Counted from the stretch's first letter, positions 1 through 6,617 are shown. The stretch: DNA of 8,642 nt from Actinomycetota bacterium (GCA_009704705.1 WLDR01000057.1:1-8642); one strand, 5' to 3'. Numbers and translations are program-made. Notes: a model not told the origin generated them from the sequence alone.

Positions 1-314
1 ACCGACACGAGCGTGCGCCAACCTGAGTCGACCGCCTCGAGTTCGAGACACACGAGTCCGTAGGCGACCGGGCTCGCGCCGGCGCATCCGTACCCCTTGA
101 TATGCATGCCCAAGAAGCCCAGTTTTGCGATTTCGGGGATCAACTCTGAGCGAAAGTACTTCGCATCGAAGTCAGCTTCGGCCGTCGGAGCAATCTTGGT
201 CTGTGCGAACGTGCGCGCCTTCTGCTGCCACTCGCGTTCCTCATCAGTCAGCAGTGCGTCGACGAGAAAGACGTCGTCGGTGCGAGCAATGTTCGGGAAT
301 TCAGCGGTGCTCAT
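1..314 (-). CDS. gcdH: Acyl-CoA dehydrogenase, glutaryl-CoA dehydrogenase-like (N-terminal part, runs off left edge)
   Basis: About 104 N-terminal residues are visible; the rest lies beyond base 1. I translated it by hand from ATG at 314. The stretch KGYGCAGASPVAYG followed by LELEAVDSGWRTLVSV is the hallmark N-domain segment of glutaryl-CoA dehydrogenases, which in the human enzyme reads KGYGCAGVSSVAYG and then ELERVDSGYRS. The helical region before it (LTDEEREWQQKARTFAQ) is typical of the acyl-CoA dehydrogenase N-terminal alpha domain. These FAD enzymes oxidatively decarboxylate glutaryl-CoA to crotonyl-CoA in the cytoplasm. The catalytic base and FAD-binding region fall outside the window. 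A Shine-Dalgarno-like GAGAGG (324-329, minus strand) overlaps the stop of the upstream CoA-transferase gene and supports this start. The 13-base gap argues for a two-gene operon in which the transferase makes the thioester that this enzyme oxidises. Another short-chain acyl-CoA dehydrogenase remains possible, but the motif match is strong. Confidence 0.88.
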   Translation of the reverse strand, partial: MSTAEFPNIARTDDVFLVDALLTDEEREWQQKARTFAQTKIAPTAEADFDAKYFRSELIPEIAKLGFLGMHIKGYGCAGASPVAYGLVCLELEAVDSGWRTLVS

Positions 315-327
315 CGTTCTCTACCTC

Positions 328-1497
328 TCAGGCGCCTGTTCGCGCGTTTAGCCAGGTGGTATCAGGATGCTCGCCCAACCGAGGCGGTGACAAGTCGTAC
401 CGCGCCGGCGATTCCGACAGGCGGATGGGGCTGCGGATGCTCTTCGTCTCTGGCGACCCCGAAACCACAACCGTCGGGTCCAATCCGAGGGACTCCGCAA
501 ACGCAATCGCTTCGGGAATCGTGTTCACCGGCCCCGCGGGGAGACCGGCGGCAGCGAGTCGCGTGGTCCATTCCTCGGCCGTCGCGGTCGCGAGCACTGC
601 TTCCATGGCCGCCGTGAGCTCGTCCCGGTGCTCAACCCGGGCTGGGTTTGTTGCAAAACGCTCATCATTGGCGAGCTCATCCAGGCCGAGAACTGCGCAC
701 ATCAGCCCGAAGTGCTTGTCATTGCCAATAGCGATGATGATCGACTTGTCACTCGTCGAATACAGCTCATAGGGCGAGATGCTCGGGTGTGCGTTTCCGA
801 GACGTGCGGGCGCGAGGCCCGTGGCGAGTGAGTTGGCTGCTTGATTGACCAACGACGAGAGCGCGGTCGACATGAGGTCGACTTCGACGAGTTGACCGTG
901 ACCTTGCGGGTGCGCATCCCGCGCCCGCAATGCCAGCAGGATGCCCGCGACCGCGTTCTGCCCACACAACACGTCAATCAATGCCACGCCAACCTTCGTG
1001 GGCTCGCCGTCCGGCTGCCCGGTGATGCTCATCAAGCCGCTCATGGCCTGCACGAGCAAGTCGTACCCCGCCAATTTGGCACCGGCCTCGGACGACCCGA
1101 AGCCGGTGATCGAGCAATACACCGCACCGGGGTTGGCTGCGCGCACGGATTCGAAGTCGAGCCCAAACTTCTGCATCACTCCGGGTCGAAAATTCTCCAG
1201 GATCACGTCGGCGGTCAGGGCAAGTTCTGTCGCGTGCGCGAGGCCTGCCTCTGTCGAGAGGTCACAAACAACCGAACGCTTATTGCGGTTCACACTCCCG
1301 AAATACGCCGACTGTCCGTCGGCTCCCAGCGGCGGTGACCACGCTCTGGTTTCGTCGCCGACCGGGCTTTCGATCTTGATGACATCGGCGCCAAAATCCG
1401 CGAGCATCATCGACGCATAGGGCCCGGCCAAGACGCGAGAAAAGTCAGCGACACGGATGCCCGCGAGCACGTTCGTCGATGAAGCCACGTGCCTCAT
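328..1497 (-). CDS. Family III CoA-transferase (CaiB/BaiF), probably for glutarate or another dicarboxylate
   Basis: 389 residues, full length for class III CoA-transferases (usually about 380-430). The N-terminus has the family signature LAGPYASMMLADFGADVIKIE (about residues 23-43), which forms part of the CoA-binding fold. The segment GYDLLVQAMSGLMSITGQ (144-161) leads to VGVALIDVLCG, where Asp175 is the expected catalytic aspartate that forms the acyl-anhydride intermediate in this family. These enzymes move CoA from a donor such as succinyl-CoA to a carboxylic acid. The downstream glutaryl-CoA dehydrogenase-like gene, 13 bases away, points to glutarate as acceptor, as in human SUGCT; substrate choice is inference from context. 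The chosen ATG (1497) has only an adjacent AGG. A GTG at 1488 is better placed behind AGGATGAGG and would remove three residues, so the start is uncertain. It is divergent from the aldehyde dehydrogenase across 64 bases, which would allow shared control. Confidence 0.9.
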   Translation of the reverse strand: MRHVASSTNVLAGIRVADFSRVLAGPYASMMLADFGADVIKIESPVGDETRAWSPPLGADGQSAYFGSVNRNKRSVVCDLSTEAGLAHATELALTADVILENFRPGVMQKFGLDFESVRAANPGAVYCSITGFGSSEAGAKLAGYDLLVQAMSGLMSITGQPDGEPTKVGVALIDVLCGQNAVAGILLALRARDAHPQGHGQLVEVDLMSTALSSLVNQAANSLATGLAPARLGNAHPSISPYELYSTSDKSIIIAIGNDKHFGLMCAVLGLDELANDERFATNPARVEHRDELTAAMEAVLATATAEEWTTRLAAAGLPAGPVNTIPEAIAFAESLGLDPTVVVSGSPETKSIRSPIRLSESPARYDLSPPRLGEHPDTTWLNARTGA

Positions 1498-1549
1498 CCT
1501 AAGTGCGCTCTGCGCCCCGCGCCCGTAGCGAAAACCAACCGACCTCCCG

Positions 1550-1555
1550 TATCGT
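1550..1555 (+). promoter_or_regulatory. Possible -10 hexamer for a leaderless aldehyde dehydrogenase transcript
   Basis: TATCGT matches the actinobacterial TANNNT -10 pattern and is followed by six bases (CACCGT) and then the ATG at 1562. That spacing would place transcription initiation at or next to the A of the start codon. No Shine-Dalgarno sequence precedes this ATG, as expected of a leaderless gene. I see no clear -35 box about 17 bases upstream, so the call rests on the -10 and its spacing. Confidence 0.4.
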
Positions 1556-1561
1556 CACCGT

Positions 1562-2995
1562 ATGGCAAAGACACAATTCCGCAATTTCATCAACGGCCGC
1601 TACGTCGATTCCGCTACTTCTGGCCACCTCGACATCACCGATCCGGCGACGGGTGAGGTTTACGCGACCACACCCATCTCGGTTCAAGCCGACGTGGATG
1701 CCGCATACGCAGCTGCTGCGGTCGCGTTCAAGACGTGGGGTCAGACCACCCCGAGCGAACGCCAACTCGCGCTCTTTCGCATTGCCGACGCCATCGAAGC
1801 ACGCGCCGACGAACTTGCCGACATCGAGGTTAGAGACACCGCTAAACCCCGTGCAATCTTCTTGAGCGAAGAGGTTCCGCCGGCGGCCGATCAGATCCGA
1901 TTCTTTGCTGGTGCTGCTCGCAATCTCGAAGGCAAGTCGACCGGTGAGTACATGGCCGACCACACCTCGTCCATCCGCCGTGAACCTATTGGCGTTATTG
2001 GCCAAGTCACGCCGTGGAACTACCCGTTCATGATGGCCGTGTGGAAGTTTGCGCCGGCCCTCGCAGCGGGCAACACAATCGTGATCAAACCATCTGACTC
2101 AACGCCCGCGTCGACACTCTGGCTCGCCGAGGTCGTCAGCGAGTTCGTGCCCGCTGGCGTGATGAATGTCGTTCTCGGCGACCGCGACACCGGTCGACTG
2201 ATCGTGTCTCACAAGACCCCTCAGATGGTCGCTATCACCGGATCGGTTCGCGCCGGCATGCAGGTTGCCGAAGCGGCGGCTGGTGACCTCAAGCGTGTTC
2301 ACCTCGAGCTCGGCGGCAAAGCCCCAGTCATCGTTTTCGATGACGTCGACCTCGAGCGCGCGGTTGAAGGCATCGCGATTGCCGGTTACTTCAACGCCGG
2401 TCAAGACTGCACCGCGGCCACGCGCGTTCTCGTACAGGCCGGCATCCACGACAGGTTCGTTGCCGCCCTGACCGACTACGCGAAGAACAATGCGCCCACA
2501 GGACCCAACAATGACGACGCATTATTCGGTGCGCTCTCGAGTGAAGCGCACCTCGAAAAAGTCTCCGACATGATTAGCCGGCTCCCGAAGCACGCCACGG
2601 TTCAGACTGGCGGGTCGCGTCACGGTTCCGTGGGCTACTTCTATGAGGCGACTGTGGTGAGTGGACTCCGCCAAGATGACGAAGTCATTCAGAACGAAAT
2701 CTTCGGCCCGGTCATTACCGTTCAGAAGTTCACAACCGAAGAGGAAGCTCTCGAGATGGCGAACGACGTCGACTACGGTCTCGCGTCGTCTGTCTGGACA
2801 AGCGACCACGGAACTGCCATGCGTGTATCGAAGCACCTCGATTTTGGTGCGGTCTGGATCAACACGCACATCCCCGTCGTTGCTGAAATGCCACACGGCG
2901 GATTCAAGCACTCCGGTTACGGCAAAGACCTCTCGGGCTACGGCTTCGAGGACTACACGCGCATCAAACACGTGATGTCGTACATCGGTAAATAG
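1562..2995 (+). CDS. patD: NAD(P)-dependent aldehyde dehydrogenase, gamma-aminobutyraldehyde dehydrogenase (PatD) type
   Basis: 477 residues, standard length for the family (E. coli PatD is 474). Visible aldehyde dehydrogenase landmarks are PWNYP with Asn153 (oxyanion hole), cofactor-binding Lys176 in IKPSD, GSVRAG (227-232) in the nucleotide-binding turn, the general base Glu249 in LELGGKAP, catalytic Cys283 in NAGQDCTAA, and EIFGPV (379-384). The NAGQDCTAA context around the cysteine and the C-terminal MPHGGFKHSGYGKDLS with YTRIKHVM are typical of 4-aminobutyraldehyde dehydrogenases, which oxidise 4-aminobutanal to GABA in putrescine breakdown. Some members also accept 5-aminopentanal from cadaverine or other aldehydes, so exact substrate is inference. 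A permease follows 167 bases downstream and a glutarate-type CoA-transferase lies divergently upstream. The start has no Shine-Dalgarno sequence and looks leaderless. The protein should be cytoplasmic and, like relatives, oligomeric. Confidence 0.92.
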   Translation: MAKTQFRNFINGRYVDSATSGHLDITDPATGEVYATTPISVQADVDAAYAAAAVAFKTWGQTTPSERQLALFRIADAIEARADELADIEVRDTAKPRAIFLSEEVPPAADQIRFFAGAARNLEGKSTGEYMADHTSSIRREPIGVIGQVTPWNYPFMMAVWKFAPALAAGNTIVIKPSDSTPASTLWLAEVVSEFVPAGVMNVVLGDRDTGRLIVSHKTPQMVAITGSVRAGMQVAEAAAGDLKRVHLELGGKAPVIVFDDVDLERAVEGIAIAGYFNAGQDCTAATRVLVQAGIHDRFVAALTDYAKNNAPTGPNNDDALFGALSSEAHLEKVSDMISRLPKHATVQTGGSRHGSVGYFYEATVVSGLRQDDEVIQNEIFGPVITVQKFTTEEEALEMANDVDYGLASSVWTSDHGTAMRVSKHLDFGAVWINTHIPVVAEMPHGGFKHSGYGKDLSGYGFEDYTRIKHVMSYIGK

Positions 2996-3007
2996 CGAGC
3001 GACAGGG

Positions 3008-3041
3008 TTTTTCGCTTTTTCGCTTTTTCCGCTTTTTCCGC
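3008..3041 (+). repeat. Four-unit T-rich tandem repeat in the aldehyde dehydrogenase/permease spacer
   Basis: Two copies of TTTTTCGC (3008-3015, 3016-3023) are followed by two of TTTTTCCGC (3024-3032, 3033-3041), then a degenerate TGTTTCCCC. The run starts 12 bases after the aldehyde dehydrogenase stop. On the plus strand each unit is a U-tract of five without an evident hairpin before it. It could assist transcript release or be a slippage-prone simple repeat; neither role is shown by the sequence. Confidence 0.7.
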
Positions 3042-3074
3042 TGTTTCCCCTACCTGTGAAAGTGCTGTGAGTAC

Positions 3075-3080
3075 TAGGGT
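3075..3080 (+). promoter_or_regulatory. Possible -10 element for the permease
   Basis: TAGGGT fits the TANNNT actinobacterial -10 pattern and lies about 80 bases upstream of the permease ATG, in a spacer too long for simple read-through spacing. No good -35 box at 16-18 bases is visible, so this is a weak call. The permease may equally be transcribed from the aldehyde dehydrogenase promoter. Confidence 0.22.
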
Positions 3081-3086
3081 GACAAT

Positions 3087-3102
3087 CGCACAGTGAGGTG
3101 CG
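3087..3102. promoter_or_regulatory. Short inverted repeat upstream of the permease, possible operator
   Basis: CGCAC and GTGCG form perfect 5-base arms around a 6-base spacer (AGTGAG). The element sits just downstream of a possible -10 hexamer and 60 bases before the permease ATG, a position where a repressor could act. Arms this short occur by chance often, so the call is tentative. Confidence 0.2.
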
Positions 3103-3149
3103 CCTGCGGATGCCCGACAAATGATTCGCCAAGGGCCTCACCTTCAGTT

Positions 3150-3157
3150 AGGAAAGG
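3150..3157 (+). promoter_or_regulatory. Shine-Dalgarno sequence that fixes the permease start
   Basis: AGGAAAGG lies five bases upstream of the ATG at 3163. This favours that start over an in-frame ATG at 3121, which would add 14 residues (MIRQGPHLQLGKVI) that do not resemble a permease N-terminus and has no ribosome binding site. Confidence 0.75.
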
Positions 3158-3162
3158 TCATC

Positions 3163-4614
3163 ATGGCTAACAAGCAGCAATCGGACGCCGAGCACCTCAG
3201 TGCTTTGGGCTACGAGAGCAAGTATCAACGATCAATGTCCGTGTGGAGCACGTTGGCTCTCGGCTTCACATACCTCTCTCCCCTCGTGGCGATTTACGCC
3301 CTCTTCGGCCTCGGTCTTGCGACTGCCGGTCCGAGTGCAATCTGGTGGATTGTCATCGTCGGTGCCGGCCAGTTGCTGGTCGCACTCGTCATGGGTGAAG
3401 TTGTTTCCCAGTTCCCCATCGCCGGCGGAATCTACCCGTGGATGCGCCGCCTCGCCGGAAAGCGTCGTGCATGGATCACCGCCTGGGTATACGTCTGGGC
3501 AATGCTCGTGACCATCACATCCGTCGCGGAATTCGGCGCACCGTTCCTGGCTCAGGTCTTCGGCATTGCTGAGGTCTCACCAGAAATCAACCTTGCACTG
3601 ACGCTTGGCTTGCTTGTTCTGGCTTTGCTGTTGAACATGGGCGGAACCAAGCTGTTGGGCCGCATTGCACGGATTGGTCTCGCTGCCGAACTCATCGGTG
3701 TCGTCGGCATGGGCCTCTTCTTGCTCGTGTTCCACCGCAACAATGACTTCAGTGTGTTCTTCGAGGTCTTCCAGGGCAGTGTTGTCGACTGGGCTCCGTT
3801 GTTCCTCGGAGCAGCACTCGTTGGTCTCTTCATGTTCTATGGCTTTGAAGCATGTGGTGACGTTGCCGAAGAAGTAAAGGATGCCGCCCGTCAGGTTCCC
3901 AAGGCGATGTATCTGACCATCTTCATCGGAGGAATCTCGGCACTGTTCTCGTTCTCGGGATACGTGCTCGCTGCCCCCGATCTCGCCGCGCTCGTTGACG
4001 ACCCGGCACCAATCCCCACGGTTCTCACCGCGGCCATCGGCGAAGGTGGCATGCGCCTCTTCCTCGTCATCGCGGTTATGGCCTTCATCTCATGTGTGCT
4101 TTCGCTGCAGGCCGCTGCCAGCCGCCTGCTGCACTCATTCGCACGTGACGAGATGCTCCCCGCGAGTGGATGGCTTTCAAAGCTGTCCGAGCGCAACAAG
4201 GTTCCAACGAACGCTCTGCTCGTTGCGAGCATCATTCCGATGATCTTGGCCGTTGTCATCTACTTCGATCCGACGACGCTGGTGCCCATCACCGACTTCG
4301 CGGTTGCTGCTATCTACATCGCCTTCCAGGCGGTCGTGCTGTCGGCACTCATCATGCGTCTACGTGGATGGAAGCCGGCTGGCCCCTGGAACCTCGGTGG
4401 CTGGGGCATCGTCGTCAACATCGCTGCACTGATTTACGGCCTCTGGGCGCTGTGGCAGCTGATTGTTCCAGACGTACTCGCACAGTGGGGTGTCGGCATC
4501 GTTCTCGTTGTCGGCCTGCTCTACCTGTTCATCGCGCGTCCCGGACGCAAGTCAAGCGCACCGTTCGGTGATGCGATTGAGGTTGCAAACAAGATGCGGG
4601 CTGCCCAGAAGTAG
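3163..4614 (+). CDS. APC-superfamily amino acid/amine permease
   Basis: 483 residues from the ATG at 3163, with roughly 12 hydrophobic segments and a cytoplasmic N-terminus. The opening HLSALGYESKYQRSMSVWSTLALGF and the loop after the second segment, FPIAGGIYPWMRRLAGKRR (84-102) running into AWITAWVYVW, are characteristic of the APC amino acid transporter group that includes GABA, choline and polyamine permeases. Such proteins are secondary carriers in the plasma membrane, usually driven by proton symport or exchange. The intracellular segment with KDAARQVPKAM is also typical of the family. Lying downstream of a PatD-type aldehyde dehydrogenase in the same direction suggests that it imports the amine or amino acid whose aldehyde that enzyme oxidises; the substrate cannot be read from sequence alone. 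The C-terminus is a short basic tail. Transcription should end at the strong hairpin 20 bases downstream. Confidence 0.9.
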   Translation: MANKQQSDAEHLSALGYESKYQRSMSVWSTLALGFTYLSPLVAIYALFGLGLATAGPSAIWWIVIVGAGQLLVALVMGEVVSQFPIAGGIYPWMRRLAGKRRAWITAWVYVWAMLVTITSVAEFGAPFLAQVFGIAEVSPEINLALTLGLLVLALLLNMGGTKLLGRIARIGLAAELIGVVGMGLFLLVFHRNNDFSVFFEVFQGSVVDWAPLFLGAALVGLFMFYGFEACGDVAEEVKDAARQVPKAMYLTIFIGGISALFSFSGYVLAAPDLAALVDDPAPIPTVLTAAIGEGGMRLFLVIAVMAFISCVLSLQAAASRLLHSFARDEMLPASGWLSKLSERNKVPTNALLVASIIPMILAVVIYFDPTTLVPITDFAVAAIYIAFQAVVLSALIMRLRGWKPAGPWNLGGWGIVVNIAALIYGLWALWQLIVPDVLAQWGVGIVLVVGLLYLFIARPGRKSSAPFGDAIEVANKMRAAQK

Positions 4615-4633
4615 CAGCAATTACTGCACAACA

Positions 4634-4674
4634 AAAAGGAGTCCCGGTCACCCAAGGTGGCCGGGACTCCTTTT
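4634..4674. terminator. Bidirectional rho-independent terminator
   Basis: A near-perfect hairpin: arms AAAAGGAGTCCCGG (4634-4647) and its exact complement (4661-4674), continued inward by a T-G wobble and CACC/GGTG pairs around a CAA loop (4653-4655). On the plus strand it ends in TTTT; on the minus strand it ends in TTTTT (4637-4633). It lies between the convergent permease and TetR genes, 20 bases after the permease stop and 28 bases after the TetR stop, and so can end transcripts from both sides. Confidence 0.93.
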
Positions 4675-4701
4675 CGTGCGTGTCAATGAGAGGCGTGGTC
4701 A

Positions 4702-5319
4702 TCAATTCGTCGCGGCGCTATCCAAAATGAGACGCAGTCCCAGCTCGAATGACTCCTCGTTCAATTTGTCGATGTGTGCGTTCGACTTTGCAACCTGAAT
4801 CATCGGAAGCTCGCCGGATGAGAGATGACGTTCGCGTCGCATCTCGAGGTGCGCTGGTGCTCCCGCGAAATCGAATGCGGCGGAGCCGAAGACAAACGTT
4901 TCAATCAACTGGTAGTGCACTGCGATTCGATCCTCGGCGCATCCCATTGCACGAAGGGCTTCGATAACCAGACGCTCAACGGCGATTGAGGAGGACGAAC
5001 CACGCGAGTGAATGATTGTCTGAACAAGCACCGGGTGTGTGTGCAAGACGCGGCGAAACGACCTCGAGATTTCTTCGATTTGAGCCCGCGGCGCTTTGCC
5101 GGCGAGTGACGACTGTGATGCGGCTTCAGCTACGACGTGGTCGTACATGGCATCAATAAGGTCGTCTTTATTGCGGAAGTGTCGATACATCGCCGTGTGA
5201 TGAACACCGAGTTCATCGCCCAAAGCCCGAAGCGTCAGTGCTTCCATGCCGTTCTCATCCACATACGCAATGGCGACCGAAACAATCCGTGGGACTGTCA
5301 ACGGGTTCTTTGTGCGCAT
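4702..5319 (-). CDS. TetR-family transcriptional regulator
   Basis: 205 residues, normal TetR length. The N-terminal domain carries the expected helix-turn-helix: RIVSVAIAYVDENGMEALTLRAL in pieces at about 11-33, then the recognition region ELGVHHTAMYRHFRNKDDL (36-54), where the Y-x-H-F motif before a charged helix is diagnostic. The remaining helical region would be the ligand-binding and dimerisation domain; its ligand is unknown. It is divergent from an MFS transporter gene with 74 bases between start codons, the usual arrangement for a repressor that controls a neighbouring exporter and itself; the target is inference. TAGTCT followed by six bases before the ATG suggests a leaderless transcript. 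No frameshift or missing HTH residues. It ends at the shared terminator with the permease, so it is not co-transcribed with the catabolic genes. Confidence 0.92.
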   Translation of the reverse strand: MRTKNPLTVPRIVSVAIAYVDENGMEALTLRALGDELGVHHTAMYRHFRNKDDLIDAMYDHVVAEAASQSSLAGKAPRAQIEEISRSFRRVLHTHPVLVQTIIHSRGSSSSIAVERLVIEALRAMGCAEDRIAVHYQLIETFVFGSAAFDFAGAPAHLEMRRERHLSSGELPMIQVAKSNAHIDKLNEESFELGLRLILDSAATN

Positions 5320-5325
5320 CCCTAA

Positions 5326-5331
5326 AGACTA
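5326..5331 (-). promoter_or_regulatory. Possible -10 hexamer for leaderless tetR transcript
   Basis: Read on the minus strand, TAGTCT (TANNNT) is followed by TTAGGG and the ATG at 5319, the same hexamer-to-start spacing of six as at the aldehyde dehydrogenase. No convincing -35 box is seen. Confidence 0.4.
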
Positions 5332-5356
5332 CTTTCCGGCCCCTCCCAAACCCCAT

Positions 5357-5362
5357 TAGGCT
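5357..5362 (+). promoter_or_regulatory. Possible -10 hexamer for the MFS transporter
   Basis: TAGGCT fits TANNNT and lies about 31 bases upstream of the MFS start, facing away from the tetR promoter. The ATG lacks a Shine-Dalgarno sequence, so the true start of transcript and protein stay open. Confidence 0.25.
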
Positions 5363-5393
5363 TGCTCAACGGCTAACCCGATGCCCAAATGAA

Positions 5394-6617
5394 ATGAGTT
5401 TGACTGTGCGTGTTTTCGTCGTGACTCTCGCCGTTCTTGGCGGCTGGCTTGCCATTCTGCCAGGCTCGGTTGAAACGTTGTACCGGCACCTCGACGAACT
5501 TGGAACGCAAAACGTCACCGTCACCTATTCACTCACTCTCGGTGTGGGCTGGCCTGTGTTCATGGGAGCGCTTGTGATTGGCGGTCGACTGGGAGACCGC
5601 TCCGCCTCGTCTCGACGGACCATCGTCATCAGTGGGCTCGCCGGCATGGCTCTGATTGGTGGGTGGATGTTCTTCACCACGACGCCGGTCAGTCTCATCG
5701 TCGCGTGGGTGGCCTTGCAGGTGCCGGTGGCATTCGTCGTTTCGTCATCGCTTGCGCTCGCGCTGACCCATGTATCGCAGAAACGCCGACGTCTCGTTTC
5801 CGGGCTGACCGGCACGGCAGCCGTGTTTTCGATTTTTGTTGGCGCGCTCGTGCTCGCGATTTTTGCCGTGCCGACGACTGTTGCGCTCGCCGGGCCCGCA
5901 CTGGTGGCCTCAGTTCTTGCACTGCCTCTCGTTTGGCTCAGTGGCAAAGCCCCCGCACACATCGCAAACGCAGACGAACGTCCGAACGCCCCTGCAACGA
6001 GAATCCCCCGGCGCTGGGCCGCGTTGCTCTCGTCCGGGTTCTTGTTGAGCTGCGCCACATCCATAACCAATGGCTACATCGTTGTTTTTGTCTCCACGTG
6101 GATGTCCCCGAGTCCAGCCGACCCCGCGTCGTACGTCAATCTCGTCATTCTCGCCGCGACGTCGCTGAGCATTATCAGTGGGATTGTCGTCGCCGTGCTC
6201 GTGCCGAGTGCTGAACGCGCGCGCATCATCTATGCCAGTTCGGCCATCCTCGTCGCTGCCGGAATCATTCTCATGGCGCTCGTACCCGAAGCATCAGTCG
6301 TTGCACTCGCTACTGCCGGATTCGGCGCCGGCTTTGGTGCCGCTAACGGCCTCGAGCTCACCCTAGTGGCCGCCATGCAACCGTCGATGCAAAGGGTGGG
6401 TCTTGATGTGGGCATGTTTACAGCGGCAACCACACTGCCGTATGTCTTGATTCCACTCGTTGCCGCCGGAATCTTCTCAATCAACCCGACCGACGGCATC
6501 GGAACGCTGTGGTGGATTGCGGGTAACTGTGCACTCGCAGCCAGTGGCGTCATGTTCTTCGCTGCGCGACCCGGGTCGCAAACTAGTCGTCCCTCTCGCA
6601 AGGTCGTGAAGGCCTAG
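5394..6617 (+). CDS. MFS transporter
   Basis: 407 residues from the ATG at 5394, with about 12 predicted membrane-spanning segments. The loop after the second segment reads GGRLGDRSASSRR, a clear version of MFS motif A (G-x-L-x-D-R-x-G/S-R-R), which gates the transport cycle. The open frame extends upstream to 5238, but that part lies antisense in tetR and is hydrophilic (MLPCRSHPHTQWRPK...), so I start at MSLTVRVFVVTLAVLGGWLA, where the first membrane segment begins. No Shine-Dalgarno sequence precedes this ATG. The neighbouring divergent TetR gene suggests an inducible exporter of a drug or metabolite, though an importer is not excluded. The C-terminus is a short basic tail and its TAG stop shares the CTAG tetranucleotide with the convergent TadG-like gene. 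No terminator separates the two. Confidence 0.88.
   Translation: MSLTVRVFVVTLAVLGGWLAILPGSVETLYRHLDELGTQNVTVTYSLTLGVGWPVFMGALVIGGRLGDRSASSRRTIVISGLAGMALIGGWMFFTTTPVSLIVAWVALQVPVAFVVSSSLALALTHVSQKRRRLVSGLTGTAAVFSIFVGALVLAIFAVPTTVALAGPALVASVLALPLVWLSGKAPAHIANADERPNAPATRIPRRWAALLSSGFLLSCATSITNGYIVVFVSTWMSPSPADPASYVNLVILAATSLSIISGIVVAVLVPSAERARIIYASSAILVAAGIILMALVPEASVVALATAGFGAGFGAANGLELTLVAAMQPSMQRVGLDVGMFTAATTLPYVLIPLVAAGIFSINPTDGIGTLWWIAGNCALAASGVMFFAARPGSQTSRPSRKVVKA

Noticed and set aside
125..772. 215-codon plus-strand open frame
   Set aside because: It lies antisense to the CoA-transferase and the acyl-CoA dehydrogenase, both with clear family motifs; its translation is Arg/Ser-rich with no recognisable domain.
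1499..2005. 168-codon minus-strand open frame facing the aldehyde dehydrogenase
   Set aside because: Antisense to well-conserved aldehyde dehydrogenase coding sequence, including the PWNYP region; low-complexity composition expected of a GC-rich shadow frame.
2522..2971. 149-codon minus-strand open frame
   Set aside because: Antisense to the C-terminal half of the aldehyde dehydrogenase; no domain or ribosome binding site that I can support.
5320..5360. CCTAA/TTAGG inverted repeat as a TetR operator
   Set aside because: Five-base arms separated by about 30 bases are not a typical TetR operator, which is a compact palindrome of about 15-20 bases.
5238..5393. Upstream extension of the MFS reading frame into tetR
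   Set aside because: The extra 52 residues are hydrophilic and antisense to the TetR DNA-binding region; the first membrane helix starts right after the ATG at 5394.
5525..6070. 181-codon minus-strand open frame inside the MFS gene
   Set aside because: Rich in Ala, Thr, Ser and Arg, with no structure; explained as the complement of hydrophobic transmembrane codons.
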